A DNA stretch of 64,000 bases from Pardosa pseudoannulata (lineage: Eukaryota; Arthropoda; Arachnida; Araneae; Lycosidae): NCBI GenBank assembly GCA_032207245.1, contig CM063503.1:63668744-63732743 (forward strand), given 5' to 3'. Both the position numbers and the translations under genes were made by a program. The notes beneath the pieces are model-generated. The model did not search any database and was not told the origin of the DNA. It saw only the letters and a list, made by a program, of their open reading frames with translations. Positions 35,191-46,905 of the stretch are shown here, piece after piece; position 1 is the stretch's first letter, and each line of letters begins with the position of its first letter.

Positions 35191-38100
35191 CATCGCATTC
35201 AGCATTTTCATCATTATTATGTTTTATAACTGTCTTAGTAATTTATATTTGAAATATGAACATACTAAATGTAGCAACGAATATAAATGACATATAATTC
35301 TTCAAAAATTTCAAGCTTTTACAATTTTTTTCCGCCTGAAGTATCTTGCTCGTTGCTTCTGATTAACTGGGGAAAGCACCCAGCCTTATCTGCACGTTCG
35401 AATTTTATGTGTACTTGGTGGCCTGTCGTGTATTTCAGTAAAATGACATTCAAAACGTTTTGCTTGTTGACTGCTAGTTCCTTCTCTTTTATTTATACAA
35501 TAATAATTTATTTTCCTACTACACACTATTTCTTACACTGTCTATATCTGGGTTTTAGTGTTGATAATTTAAATTGATCAATGATGAAATACAAATTAAA
35601 AATATAATTGATAAAAAACCTCCTTTTATTTATCTACTAACAGCTGCCCCGAGCAGCATGGCAGCTTTAGATAATTCCCTTTGGAAAATAAATAACCTGA
35701 AAATTCATTAGTCTATTGTGGTCTGCCACTTTTTATGTCTAATAATTCAAAACAATTCTTTATTATTTAATCATCATTATTTTACGCCAGGTAGGGTAAG
35801 CATAAAGACAACCACAGAAGCTGTTATGTTAAGAATTTTTGGATGCCTATTAATTTAAAACAATTATTTATTATTATTTAATAATTCTTCATGATTTTAT
35901 GAATTATTAAACATAAAAAGGACCGCAATAACCGCTGTGCATGCCCATATGCTTGCCCGTAACTGGAATGAAATCTACTCCGACTTTAAATTCTCCGTGC
36001 GACAAAGGGCACACAAGTGGAAATTCCTTGACAAGTGACATTAATCTTTTTGCATTTTTTTAACTTTATTTCTATATTCATTATTTTATGAATTGTTAAA
36101 CAGAAAAATATGTGAAACATTTTATAGAACCCGGTATTATTAAAAAAATTAAATTTTGTAGTAGGTTTGTAGTTTGAAAACTTTTTTGACAGACTGGAAG
36201 TTTAAGATATTAACTAAGAATATTATTTCAAGTTATCTAAGAATTTTTACATATTATTAAGTAAAATAAAGAAAAATATCCAGTAACACTCGCTGTAGAC
36301 TTTTTACTTCTGCCGTTCCAATTTTATCCCTATGTATATAATAGTAATATTCCACATCAGAGAAGTCTTATTTGTATAAATTTTTCTGTTTCTTTTGCTT
36401 TAAAGTTTCTTTTTCACCTTTATAGTGAGTCATAATTTTTGGGCTGAAATGAGACACAAAAGCAATGTTTGTGGAAGAAATGAGTGATCAGAGAAAATTA
36501 TAACAATTCTCATCGATAGTCTTTATCTAAAATTTGGAAGATTTGCTCACATTGTTTGTAAGGCCTGAGAACTGCAACTTTTTATCAGTCACTCTTAATG
36601 ATATGAATTTTGGATAAGGAGTCATGTTCGGTGAGTGACTGGCAAAGAAAAGAGAGTGGTGTGTGTTGTTAGAGACACAAGAAGTTCAATTTGACACATT
36701 TTTTAGCGTTTTCTGATAACTTTTATTTTTTATCAAATTTTCAATCTACCCTCAAACCTTACATTTTAGTTTTATCTAAAGAATAAACTATTTATAGCTG
36801 TGCTTTTTTTTGCTGTGAACTTGAAAGTCGAGCATTTAAAGGTTGTATTTATTTACAACTTAACAGGATATTCGAAACACTTAAAAACATATATAAAATT
36901 CCTTCCACTTTACAATATATATGGTCTACAACTTACGAATTAAGCATTAATTAGGATACAATAAAGAATATTTAAGGAAATAGATATTAAAATTATTGCT
37001 ACTGAAATAGGGATTATTGTTGAAGGAAAGAATGTGATTGTTTTTGAATCTATAAATTTTGTATTTATCAGTTAATGAAAATACTTTGGATGATATTGCC
37101 ACCTGTTTCAAATACAGCTGAGTTTCTAAAAGAAGATGCAAGATAAATCAATTGATAAGAGATAAATGAATGACATTACACAAAATTACTTTCTCCACAA
37201 AACACAGAAGAAAATTTTAACAATGAGATTTATGAGTTATGTTAGAAGCTGAAAAAAAAACCACTGTATTCTAAATATAATTAAAATATTCTAAGATTCT
37301 AAATTCTGTAAAACGCTTAGAGAGTTATCAAAATTGCTTTGAATAAAATTTTTAAAAAAGCAAATAATACTAATTACAACACAACTTAACTATTTTGATC
37401 TAGAACTAGAAAAGAAAAAAAATGTGAGAAATAATGGATTATTACTATAAAGATACAAAATAATAGATTTATTTTTATAAATGTACTGCAGTAGAATCAT
37501 ACAAAAAGTATCTAAAAAATGTATGGTGAATTATTTTAAAAGTATTACACTATTAGTATATTTTTAATTGCATATTTGCGCTAAATTTCTGCATCAATGT
37601 TAAATTAATTATTTGTAAATGTTAGCATTTTAGGTGTTTTGTAAACCTTTTACGGTATGATTGAGTTGTGTATATTCGGGTAAATATAGTAACAGAATAT
37701 ATTGAAAACTTATACCAGAATATTATTAAACATTAAAATTCATCTTTTATTCGGTTAAAATATATTAATATTTTGGTAAACTTCTTAAACAGATTCCACT
37801 GAGTATGTAAAAATGAATGAAAATTCCTGTTAGAAATAACATTATTTCTTGATTCATATTCTAAAATATCTCAAGATTATATAAAGTTTAAACTGTACAA
37901 GAGTATACAAATATAGAAATATATTTTTAAATTTAGCCCTAATGATCATAGAACATATATATGCATATTTATACATATGTATATCATATGTATATATGAT
38001 TGTATTTATAAAATTTTATATGAATGAATCAATTTTAATGTTAACTGATAGTTTAATCCTTTAATTTGAAAAAAAAATTATAAATTCTGTAGTAGTGTGC

Positions 38101-39138
38101 AACAATAACAATACCTGTAATTTTATTTAATTTTTTTTACTAATAATGGTATAATCTTACTCTTCAACACCACAAACAAATAAATAAATAAATAAAGAAG
38201 CTACTGACTACTGAAAATTATTTTAGTACATTTAATTTTTAAAATTTTATTTGCTGTATTTCCAACAAGAAGAATATATGAACATGAAGAAATGCTTCTG
38301 TAATTATATTCACATATTTATACATACACTTGCAGCTGTATTAATAATATGTGTATACGGCTGAATTTGGTTCGTAGAGAGTAATCTTTTCTACCGTAGC
38401 ACCTGTCTAAGATTTATCGTTCGATCCATGTGAATAAATATGACATAATTTACAGCATTTCTGAGTGTGAATGTTATATGTTTGTGCCACGTAACATATG
38501 TGTACGATTATTCCAGCTCGATGTCAGTATAAGAAAAAACTGGTTTCAAATTTTAGGAAATGAGGTGATAGTGGACTTTCAGAACTAATTTATTTCATTC
38601 TTAATCGATGCTATTGAACATTTAATATAGTGTTAGCAATATATTTATGTGAAAAGGGGTTAAAATTTCAAGACAATCTGTTAATTATATTAATAGTTAT
38701 TAAATAAATAATTATTAAGTATGCATTAATTTCAACAAAAGTAGCTCCATAAAGATGCTCCATTCTTTTTATAATAATAAGTGTAGAAAATGTTGTAAGA
38801 ATTCCCTGAGAGTCAAGGAAGAAAATTTATTCCGATATGAATGATTACAGTCAGGTTAATAGCTGCTCTCTTCAGTAGCAACGTCGTTTTTATATAACAT
38901 TTGGGCAACATCACTTCAATTCATATGAAAAATCGTTTCATTCTCCACGATAAGGTTTTATAATTTATAGAACTTATTTTGAAAGCCACCAAAGGCTTTC
39001 CTAGTCAGAGGAGAAACAAAGATATTTCGCCAAAGTTTCTAATTTCGACCAGAAATTTATTTTAGAATACAATTATAATTAAGTTTGTTGGTTTAGTTTA
39101 AAATATCATTAAAGATATATACATATTTATACCTATAT
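35191..39138. other. No gene seen
   Basis: AT-rich sequence. The 96-aa plus frame at 35287-35577 and the 64-aa minus frame at 36947-37141 are hydrophobic or low-complexity, with no recognisable family. GCTGCCCCGAGCAGC near 35642 is a small hairpin. AAATAAATAAATAAAT occurs at 38180. Confidence 0.5.
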
Positions 39139-39139
39139 G

Positions 39140-39197
<58 letters not shown>

Positions 39198-40006
39198 ATA
39201 TATATATAATTTATATATATTTCAACCAATTAATTTAGTTATAAAATATCTAAATAAGTATAGCAAGGTAATTGGGAAATGTATAAACAAAAATTTAAAA
39301 CTAAGTAAGCAGATCAAAAATAATTTAGGCCTCTAGGCAAAATAATCCAACAAAAATTTAATACACTAGAACTCATAATTAAGGAAGTCCTTTAGGACGT
39401 TCTTCATAAAAAATATGAGTAAAAATTTTTAATACATTAATTATATAATTATAAATAATTTATATATGATAAACCATTACCTTAAAAAAAATTCAAAATA
39501 TTTTGTATAATATTTCATCCTATAATAATCACTAATAAAACTAAGCATTATAAAACATAAAATTATAAAAATAATAAACAAAAAATAAATAATATTGAAA
39601 AAAAAAACAGACTCGCAAAAAAAATTATTAACTGTAAAGAAAAATATTCCTGAAAAATTACAACACAAACACAAAAAAACCTTCAGATCCTTTATTTTAT
39701 ATTTATTTTGACATATTAAAATAAGATAATTTTGAATATATATATAAATAATATTTATAAACAGATAAAACTGATAAAATTTGATAAAAAAGAGACATAA
39801 TAAATGTAAAATGTAGCAAAAAATATTTGAGTTGAAAAAAAAAAAAAGAAGAAAAAAACTTTGATAAATATATATATATATATATATATATCTTATATAT
39901 ATATATATATAATATATATATAGATATATAATTTATAATATATATATATAAAATATATATATATATATCTTATATATATATATATATATATAGATATATA
40001 TCATAT
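39139..40006. repeat. Two (TA)n regions with AT-rich sequence between
   Basis: TA tracts at 39139-39215 and 39868-40006 (with ATCTTATATA and TAGATATA variants). The intervening sequence is A-rich with no gene; the 65-aa minus frame at 39477 is low-complexity. Confidence 0.9.
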
Positions 40007-41079
40007 AAAAAGCACGAATGAAAGTATTTATCAGACTTTGTAATAAAAAGAAAAGAAGAAATGTTGCTTTGAAAGGAAGATTGGAAAAGGTGCTGTCTGA
40101 AAATAACAACTAGAAAAAGATATAATTTTGATATAAGCTATATATTAAATCTATAAAGCTTTCTATAACATAATAAAATAAGAAAAAATTTGAGTTTAAT
40201 GCATTTCTAATAAAAGAGGAATAAGATAGATGTGTATGAAGATTTTATCTTAAAAAAGTGAGATCAATTCAAAAAATTGAAAAGACGAAGGATACAAATT
40301 TTAATTGAAAGTATATATATGATATATTAAAATTGAAAAAATAAATAAATATTTTATTTTTTATATTTTTATTTTATATATACTATTTGTTTCTTTTGAT
40401 ATATTTTAATCCTTTGATATTATTAAAAGAAAACAATATTAAAAAAGCTTTTATCTATATGCATGTGAGATTTATCATTTGTAGACTAAAACAATAAAGA
40501 AATGAAATATAAATTGTAGTTAAATTTGAAAAAGACAAGAAAAATTATGTTTTATTATAAAATTGTGATTACTATATATTTATAAATATTTTTATATTAA
40601 AATAAATTGAAAAATAAAAATCTTCATTAATAAATTCTTGTAATAAAACAAAATCGCAATAAAAGAAATATATTTTTAATTTTTAGTATATAGTACATAT
40701 ATTTAAATATTGCAAATACTTATATGCACAATAAATTTAATTGAATAAATTGTATTTAATTGAAAAGCAAGATTATTTGAATTTTTTATTAAATAAGTTT
40801 GATAATAGCAAAATTTAAGATTCAAAATGCATACACAATGAATTATTTTTTTAAACACTTCTTATTTAGTATCATAATAAGAAATGCATATAATTTAAAA
40901 TACATATTTTACTTAGTAGCTCTCTTTAAACTTATATGTAATTTTGGTAGACAAATATTTAAAATTGACAATATTTAAAGATTTTATTTCGCAGTTGAAT
41001 ATTATCTGATAAATTTCTTCCCCAGTGAAGTTGATAATACAGACCTTATGCCAAATACGACTCCGAAGATTCTATTCAT
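40007..41079. other. Very AT-rich, no gene seen
   Basis: Mostly A and T with no frame of note. Confidence 0.6.
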
Positions 41080-41939
41080 TTAACCCATATTGTACCACAC
41101 CAACTAAATATTTCTGTAAGTTATTAAAACTTAATCCATATCATTAATATGGTGTAACTAAGTATATAAAACCAAAATTTTGAAAAAATATTTTTAATTT
41201 TTTATGTAATTGGCTGTCTTATAAATAGGAAAACGGTCCATTACACTACTAAAACTTAACAAATATCACTTACATTGCATTAGGCTGATTCATAGGGGAA
41301 ATTTGGGAAAACAGTCAAAACATAATCCAACATTACATTTTAAGCATACTGTTGTAGGTTTTCTCTTGCAGTTATTGAACTGGCAGTAAGAGAGTAAGTT
41401 TATCTTGCAAAAAAATCTCCAGTTTTCTGAATAGAACATACATCTATATACCCCTCGTTGTGTCCAGGTGTGTGAACAGATGTTCGAACTGGTTTTCATT
41501 GAAAGATAAGAAAAGAATGTGCGCTATCAATGCAATATCGAATTCATAGAAAAATAATCGAGATTGGACCGTTGTCTTAATTTTAGGGCAACTTTTTTAT
41601 TCTTACAGAATATACATGTAAAATATATTTTTCAACAAAAACTTTCAGCTACATTATTAGCCCTGTTTTACTAAAAGTAACCTCCACAATGTTTAAAAAA
41701 TAATATAATAAATATAAAATTAAAGATTAAAAAAAATGACAATTTTTAAGAGGTTGCCGAAAATAAATTTTACAATACAATATAATTTGATTTCTCAGTT
41801 TTTTTTTGTTACTATGCTAAAGTGTGTCTATTTTAAAGGTGTTAAAACAAAATCCACTCAGAAAATATTTATAACTTTATTATTAAATGGAATTTTATTT
41901 GCTGTCCTGTTTATAGGACAGCTGTCCAATATGGGTTAA
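41080..41939 (-). mobile_element. Decayed piggyBac-family element
   Basis: The left end TTAACCCATATTGTACC (41080) and right end, inverted, TTAACCCATATTGGACAGC (41939) share TTAACCCATATTG. Both sit in TTAA, the piggyBac target. Inside, on the minus strand, is the C-terminal zinc ribbon of a piggyBac transposase (41290-41409). At 860 bp it is far shorter than an autonomous element, so most of the transposase has been deleted. Near the right end TGTCCTGTTTATAGGACAGC forms a small palindrome. Confidence 0.75.
41290..41409 (-). pseudogene. piggyBac transposase C-terminal zinc ribbon remnant
   Basis: The frame ends CQFNNCKRKPTTVC, LKCNVGLCFDCFPKFPL, stop. The spaced cysteines (C..C, C..C, C..CF) and the C.KCNV.LC..CF...H-like end match the cysteine-rich domain at the C-terminus of piggyBac-family transposases, which contacts the terminal repeats. 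The usual final histidine is replaced by proline. The catalytic domain is absent; upstream residues of this frame do not look like transposase. Confidence 0.75.
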
Positions 41940-41942
41940 TAC

Positions 41943-42214
41943 CACACGAGGTGCACGTGCAGCTTAAAGAATGCTATGGACTTGAGTAGCTTTGCCTCCG
42001 CTCGGTCATTGTAATTTAGAAACAGGGACACTAAGGTTTGGCATACCACCTCCAGAGCTATCTTTTAACTTGGAGGACATTGCAAACACTAACCTACTAT
42101 ACGTGCCCCTCACTCCATTAATGAACACGGCTGATCTTTCTCCGGCCGGAGCCTCGAACTTACAACCCCCTGGTTAGGAGATCGACTCCTTTGCCGATTG
42201 AACTCCCACGACTC
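41943..42214 (-). repeat. SINE-2, tRNA-derived, near full-length
   Basis: On the minus strand the head reads GTGGGAGTTCAATCGGCAAA (A-box-like) and GTAAGTTCGAGGCTC (B-box-like), then a body with GCAATGTCCTCCAAGTT, GTCCCTGTTTCTAAATTAC and a tail CAAGTCCATAGCATTCTTTA. The same order of blocks is in the plus-strand copy at 46072. It starts right beside the piggyBac element's TTAA. Confidence 0.65.
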
Positions 42215-42884
42215 ATTATCTGATAAAACTTACCATAAAAATCAGAAAATTTAAAAGCATCAGCTATAAGTTGTGTATATACATCTAATGTATGTTCTCT
42301 CAAAACTATAATAAATCTAAACTTATTATTACATGATTGAAAATTTGCAGATATTTTAGTATTTAATTCACTTTTGTAAACAGTCCTTTTATGCTTTACT
42401 AAATCATCTTTTCCAGGGAAAGAATTTTCACTAATATAAGAAATAAACATACGTGTCTGTGTTTATACTTTCCGATTCTACTACATAAACTCTATCTCAT
42501 CAGTTTTCTGAATTTGTAACCTAACAATTTTGTACTGAAATAACAAATTTTATATTTGTAATACAGAACAAACTAACTCACTTCTTTCGAAACATCAGGC
42601 CAAAATACAATATGTTTTAAACAATTAAACAGTAAAAGGATGACAATGATATTGCTTTTTAATTACTGGCTTTGTTATCCTCTCGAATGGCATGACTTCT
42701 TTTTAAATCGCAAGCAGAGTGAACAATTGTGACTTTCGATCGATTTATGCCAAATAAAGGTAATTACCGTTTTAGTACGACTGTCGCAGCTGCTACTGCC
42801 CTCTGTAGGTGAGAAAGTGAACTATTGTTCTCTTCAATACAAAATTTTAGTTTGGAACTACTAGTGGTGGTTAAAAGTACAACT
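42215..42884. other. No gene seen
   Basis: AT-rich. The 96-aa minus frame at 42160-42450 overlaps the SINE-2 head and has no domain, so it is not called. Confidence 0.5.
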
Positions 42885-42906
42885 ACACAAACAATTTTAA
42901 TTTTTC

Positions 42907-42951
<45 letters not shown>

Positions 42952-43110
42952 CACACACAGAGATAAATATATATCTATATAGTTAAAATGTCGTAAACAT
43001 TATTAGTTTTCTAATAATTTTCTAACAAAAATAACTTTATAGGGATTTACAATTGCACATTTAATTTTTATATTACATATATAAAAATTAATAATTAAAG
43101 TCGTACAATC
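42885..43110. repeat. Segmental duplication, copy 1
   Basis: It shares with 43430-43720 the ordered blocks TTTTAATTTTTCGTGT, then a microsatellite, then ATGTCG.AAA.ATTATTA, GTTTTCTAAT..TT.TCTAAC, and ATAACTTTAT.GGGATTTAC with AATTAATAATTA. The microsatellite here is (TA)19 at 42910-42947 followed by short CA. Confidence 0.8.
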
Positions 43111-43429
43111 ATAGACAATGTACATATTTTCCATGAAGCATTAACATCTAATTATCACTAGAGCATCAATTAGTTCAACTCTAAAAATTTGCCACCATGA
43201 ACAATAAAAGTAATATGTTCAGTAAATATTTCTGTGAATAACTTATATACATCCGTTTTATAAATATTGTTCTATAAATAGTGTAGTTTTCTCTTTATTG
43301 TCTATTTAAGAGATTTGAATTTTTTTTAACTGCCATGCAATTTCGAAAAATTACAAATAATTTCTTTTTACAATATTACAAGTAAAAAATAAATAAAACT
43401 ATTATAACGTAGTATTACATATTCAGTCT

Positions 43430-44591
<1,162 letters not shown>

Positions 44592-44692
44592 TGATCCAGT
44601 GATAAGGCGAATGGAAAACAGTCTTTCTTGATAATAATAAGTTTATTAAATCATCGTTTCATTTAAGCAAAACTTGAGCCATTTTCGTTTGT

Positions 44693-45058
44693 TCATGGCG
44701 GAGACACGCGTAGAAAGGTGTTGACAGCTCTATGTTCACTCGTTAACTGACTCTTATCGGTTTGCTTAGTCATCAAATTGTTCAAATACTTTTCCGATTG
44801 ACCGGATGATCCCAAAAGCTTACGCGAGAGTAAGTCTTTTTCTTTTCTTTTATTATTATAAAAGAGTTCTCTTGTTAAAATCGCTTGCAACTCACGCAAT
44901 TTCCAACTACCCCCTTTTGCTTGCAATAGAAAAATTGTGTAACGAAATGGTGTAACAAAACTTTTAACATCATCAAATGTAATAGTAAAAACGTAATGGC
45001 AATAATTTCGTTTGCAATTTTCCTTTGACCTAAAAATGACATGCTCATTATTACACAT
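44693..45058 (-). other. 121-aa open frame of unknown status
   Basis: The minus-strand frame encodes a basic, non-repetitive protein containing [20 protein letters not shown] and [21 protein letters not shown] recognise no domain, there is no paralogue in the window, and its start lies inside the arm of the palindrome at 45026. It could be an exon, a transposon remnant or chance; chance is quite possible in this AT-rich context. Confidence 0.2.
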
Positions 45059-45068
45059 ACACGCACAC

Positions 45069-45154
<86 letters not shown>

Positions 45155-45206
45155 TATATGTGTGTTTATATATGTGTGTATGTATATGAGTGTATATATG
45201 TATATA

Positions 45207-45265
<59 letters not shown>

Positions 45266-45311
45266 GTATATTATATATATACTATATATGTATATATTAT
45301 ATATATAAATA

Positions 45312-45394
<83 letters not shown>

Positions 45395-45437
45395 GTGTGC
45401 GTATATGTGTAATAATGAGCATGTCATTTTTAGGTCA
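45026..45437. repeat. Palindrome with a microsatellite loop
   Basis: The left arm 45026-45072 (TGACCTAAAAATGACATGCT, CATTATTACACATACACGCA, CACTTAA) and right arm 45391-45437 are inverted repeats with a single mismatch by eye. The 320-bp loop is almost entirely (TA)n with TGTG and TATG variants (45071-45391). Homology stops sharply outside the arms, so it behaves like a foldback element or an inverted duplication. Confidence 0.9.
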
Positions 45438-45545
45438 CATTTAAAACACACACACTGAAGAGAGGAAAAAACTGGTATAGTCATACGTATACAACAAATA
45501 CAGAGATAAGGAACCAATCAAAATACGGCGCTGAGGTTGGCAGCG

Positions 45546-45556
45546 CCTATATAAGA
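45546..45556 (+). promoter_or_regulatory. TATA box upstream of the Tc1 pseudogene
   Basis: CCTATATAAGA lies about 50 bp before the pseudogene start, in the same place as the TATATAAG of the intact Tc1 element at 55785. It is a likely relic promoter. Confidence 0.45.
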
Positions 45557-45601
45557 CAACGAGTGTCTAGCACAATTATTAGATCTGTTACTGCTGCTAC
45601 A

Positions 45602-45957
45602 ATGGCAGGTTATGAAGATTTAAGTGAGTTTGAATGTGGTGTTATAGTCGGCGCACGAGAGATGGGACATAGCATCTCCGAGGTAGCGATGAAATTTGGG
45701 TTTTCCCGTACGACTATTTCACGAGTGTACCGTGAATATCGGGAATGCGGTAAAACATGAAATGTCCGACACCGCTGGGGCAGTAAACGATTGTGGAAGA
45801 ACGGGGCCAATGACTACTGGGGAGAATCATTAAACGTGACAAAAGTGCAACCCTTCCAGAAATTGCTGCAGATTTCATTGCTGGAACATCAACAAGTGTC
45901 AGCGTGCTAACCATTCAACGAAATATCATCGATATGGGATACCTTCTCTAAATACTA
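45602..45957 (+). pseudogene. Tc1-like transposase, broken N-terminal part
   Basis: The frame opens with MAGYEDLSEFECGVIVGARE, GHSISEVAMKFGFSRTTISR and VYREYRECGKT, a Tc1/Tc3-type helix-turn-helix with a GARE.G.S..EVA..F..S..T..R pattern, then a stop. Continuing needs a frame shift, after which TIVEERGQ, a further stop, IIKRDKSATLPEIAADF and TSTSVSVLTIQRNIIDMGY are read, the second DNA-binding half. The catalytic DDE domain is missing from about 45957. It belongs to a different Tc1 lineage from the element at 55613. Confidence 0.8.
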
Positions 45958-46071
45958 AGAAGAAACACTATATATGAGAGAATTATTACGAAATTTAATA
46001 CCAAGAAATTTACCGTTATTTTGATCTGTTTTAATTTCATTGTGGGACCGGTTACTAAATTTATCCCCTCC

Positions 46072-46370
46072 TCAGCCATGGTAGTTCAGTTGGTAAAGAC
46101 AACGATGTCGTAACTGAAGGGTTGCGGGTGACTGGGATACGTAAAATAGGTACGTGATCACAATGTCTTCAGCGTTCTTAATGATACCTCTGCGGGTAAC
46201 AAGCCAAGCTTGGGGTGTTCTGTTTGGTCCCTGTTTCTAAATTACGAGGACCCACTTGAGCTAGGACGTTTTTTTACCCTAGGAGTGTTCGTCAAATGAA
46301 AGGACCCCTTCCCCTTAATTCGAGTGGTTTCTGGCCCAAGTGTTTAACGCTTTCAAGCTACATTTGGTAC
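46072..46370 (+). repeat. SINE-2, plus-strand copy
   Basis: The tRNA-like head GTAGTTCAGTTGGTAAAGAC (A box) and GGGTTGCGGGTGACTGGG (B-box area) precede a body with CACAATGTCTTCAGCGTT, GATACCTCTGCGGG and GGTCCCTGTTTCTAAATTAC, in the same order as the minus copy at 41943. The 3' part (ACCCACTTGAGCTAGG onward) is longer than in that copy. Confidence 0.65.
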
Positions 46371-46737
46371 AACAACAACTCTTCTCTATTACCTATTGTT
46401 TGGGATCAGATTTAGAATATTAGTGCCATTTACGTCCAATAATAACTAGGTGAGAACACTATATCTCAGAGAGTTATTGTGATATTTAAATTTGATAAAC
46501 TTTTGGAAATTAAACAAAACTAATTGATGACTCATGACAAGAAAGTGTAGACACATTTCCACAGATTTTCTTATTAATCTGCGAACGAAAGTATGGTATA
46601 TATTTGCAATATTTCTAGCATATTTTCTGAAGGGTGTAAATAAATGTATTATTAGCATTCTACTCATGCAGGCATGTTAGAGAATGATGTTATCCAACGA
46701 TTCATATTTGATTGCATTTTAACAAACCGGAGTCTAG

Positions 46738-46905
46738 ATTCGAATCCTGCTGTAGTCGTATGGAATCGGAAATGTGTAGTCGTATGGAATCGGATAAAGT
46801 AAGTTTAGGTAGGTTCAGAACTGCAGGTTTCATTAGCTGTCTTGCAACAAAAAGGAGATCACAGCACTCCTAGCCAACTAAGAGCTCATAGTTGAAGTTA
46901 TTCCA
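46738..46905 (+). repeat. SINE-1, plus-strand copy lacking the head
   Basis: B-box region GATTCGAATCCTGCTGTAG, then TGTAGTCGTATGGAATCGG present twice in tandem, TGCAGGTTTCATTAGCTGTC, TTGCAACAAAAAGGAGATCA and the tail CAGCACTCCTAGCCAACTAA. The A-box half is lost. Confidence 0.65.

Noticed and set aside
35287..35577. 96-aa plus-strand frame as a gene
   Set aside because: No domain, no paralogue, no splice or promoter context; the length is within chance.
46078..46140. tRNA gene on the plus strand
   Set aside because: The head resembles a tRNA but continues into a SINE-2 body shared with 41943-42214.
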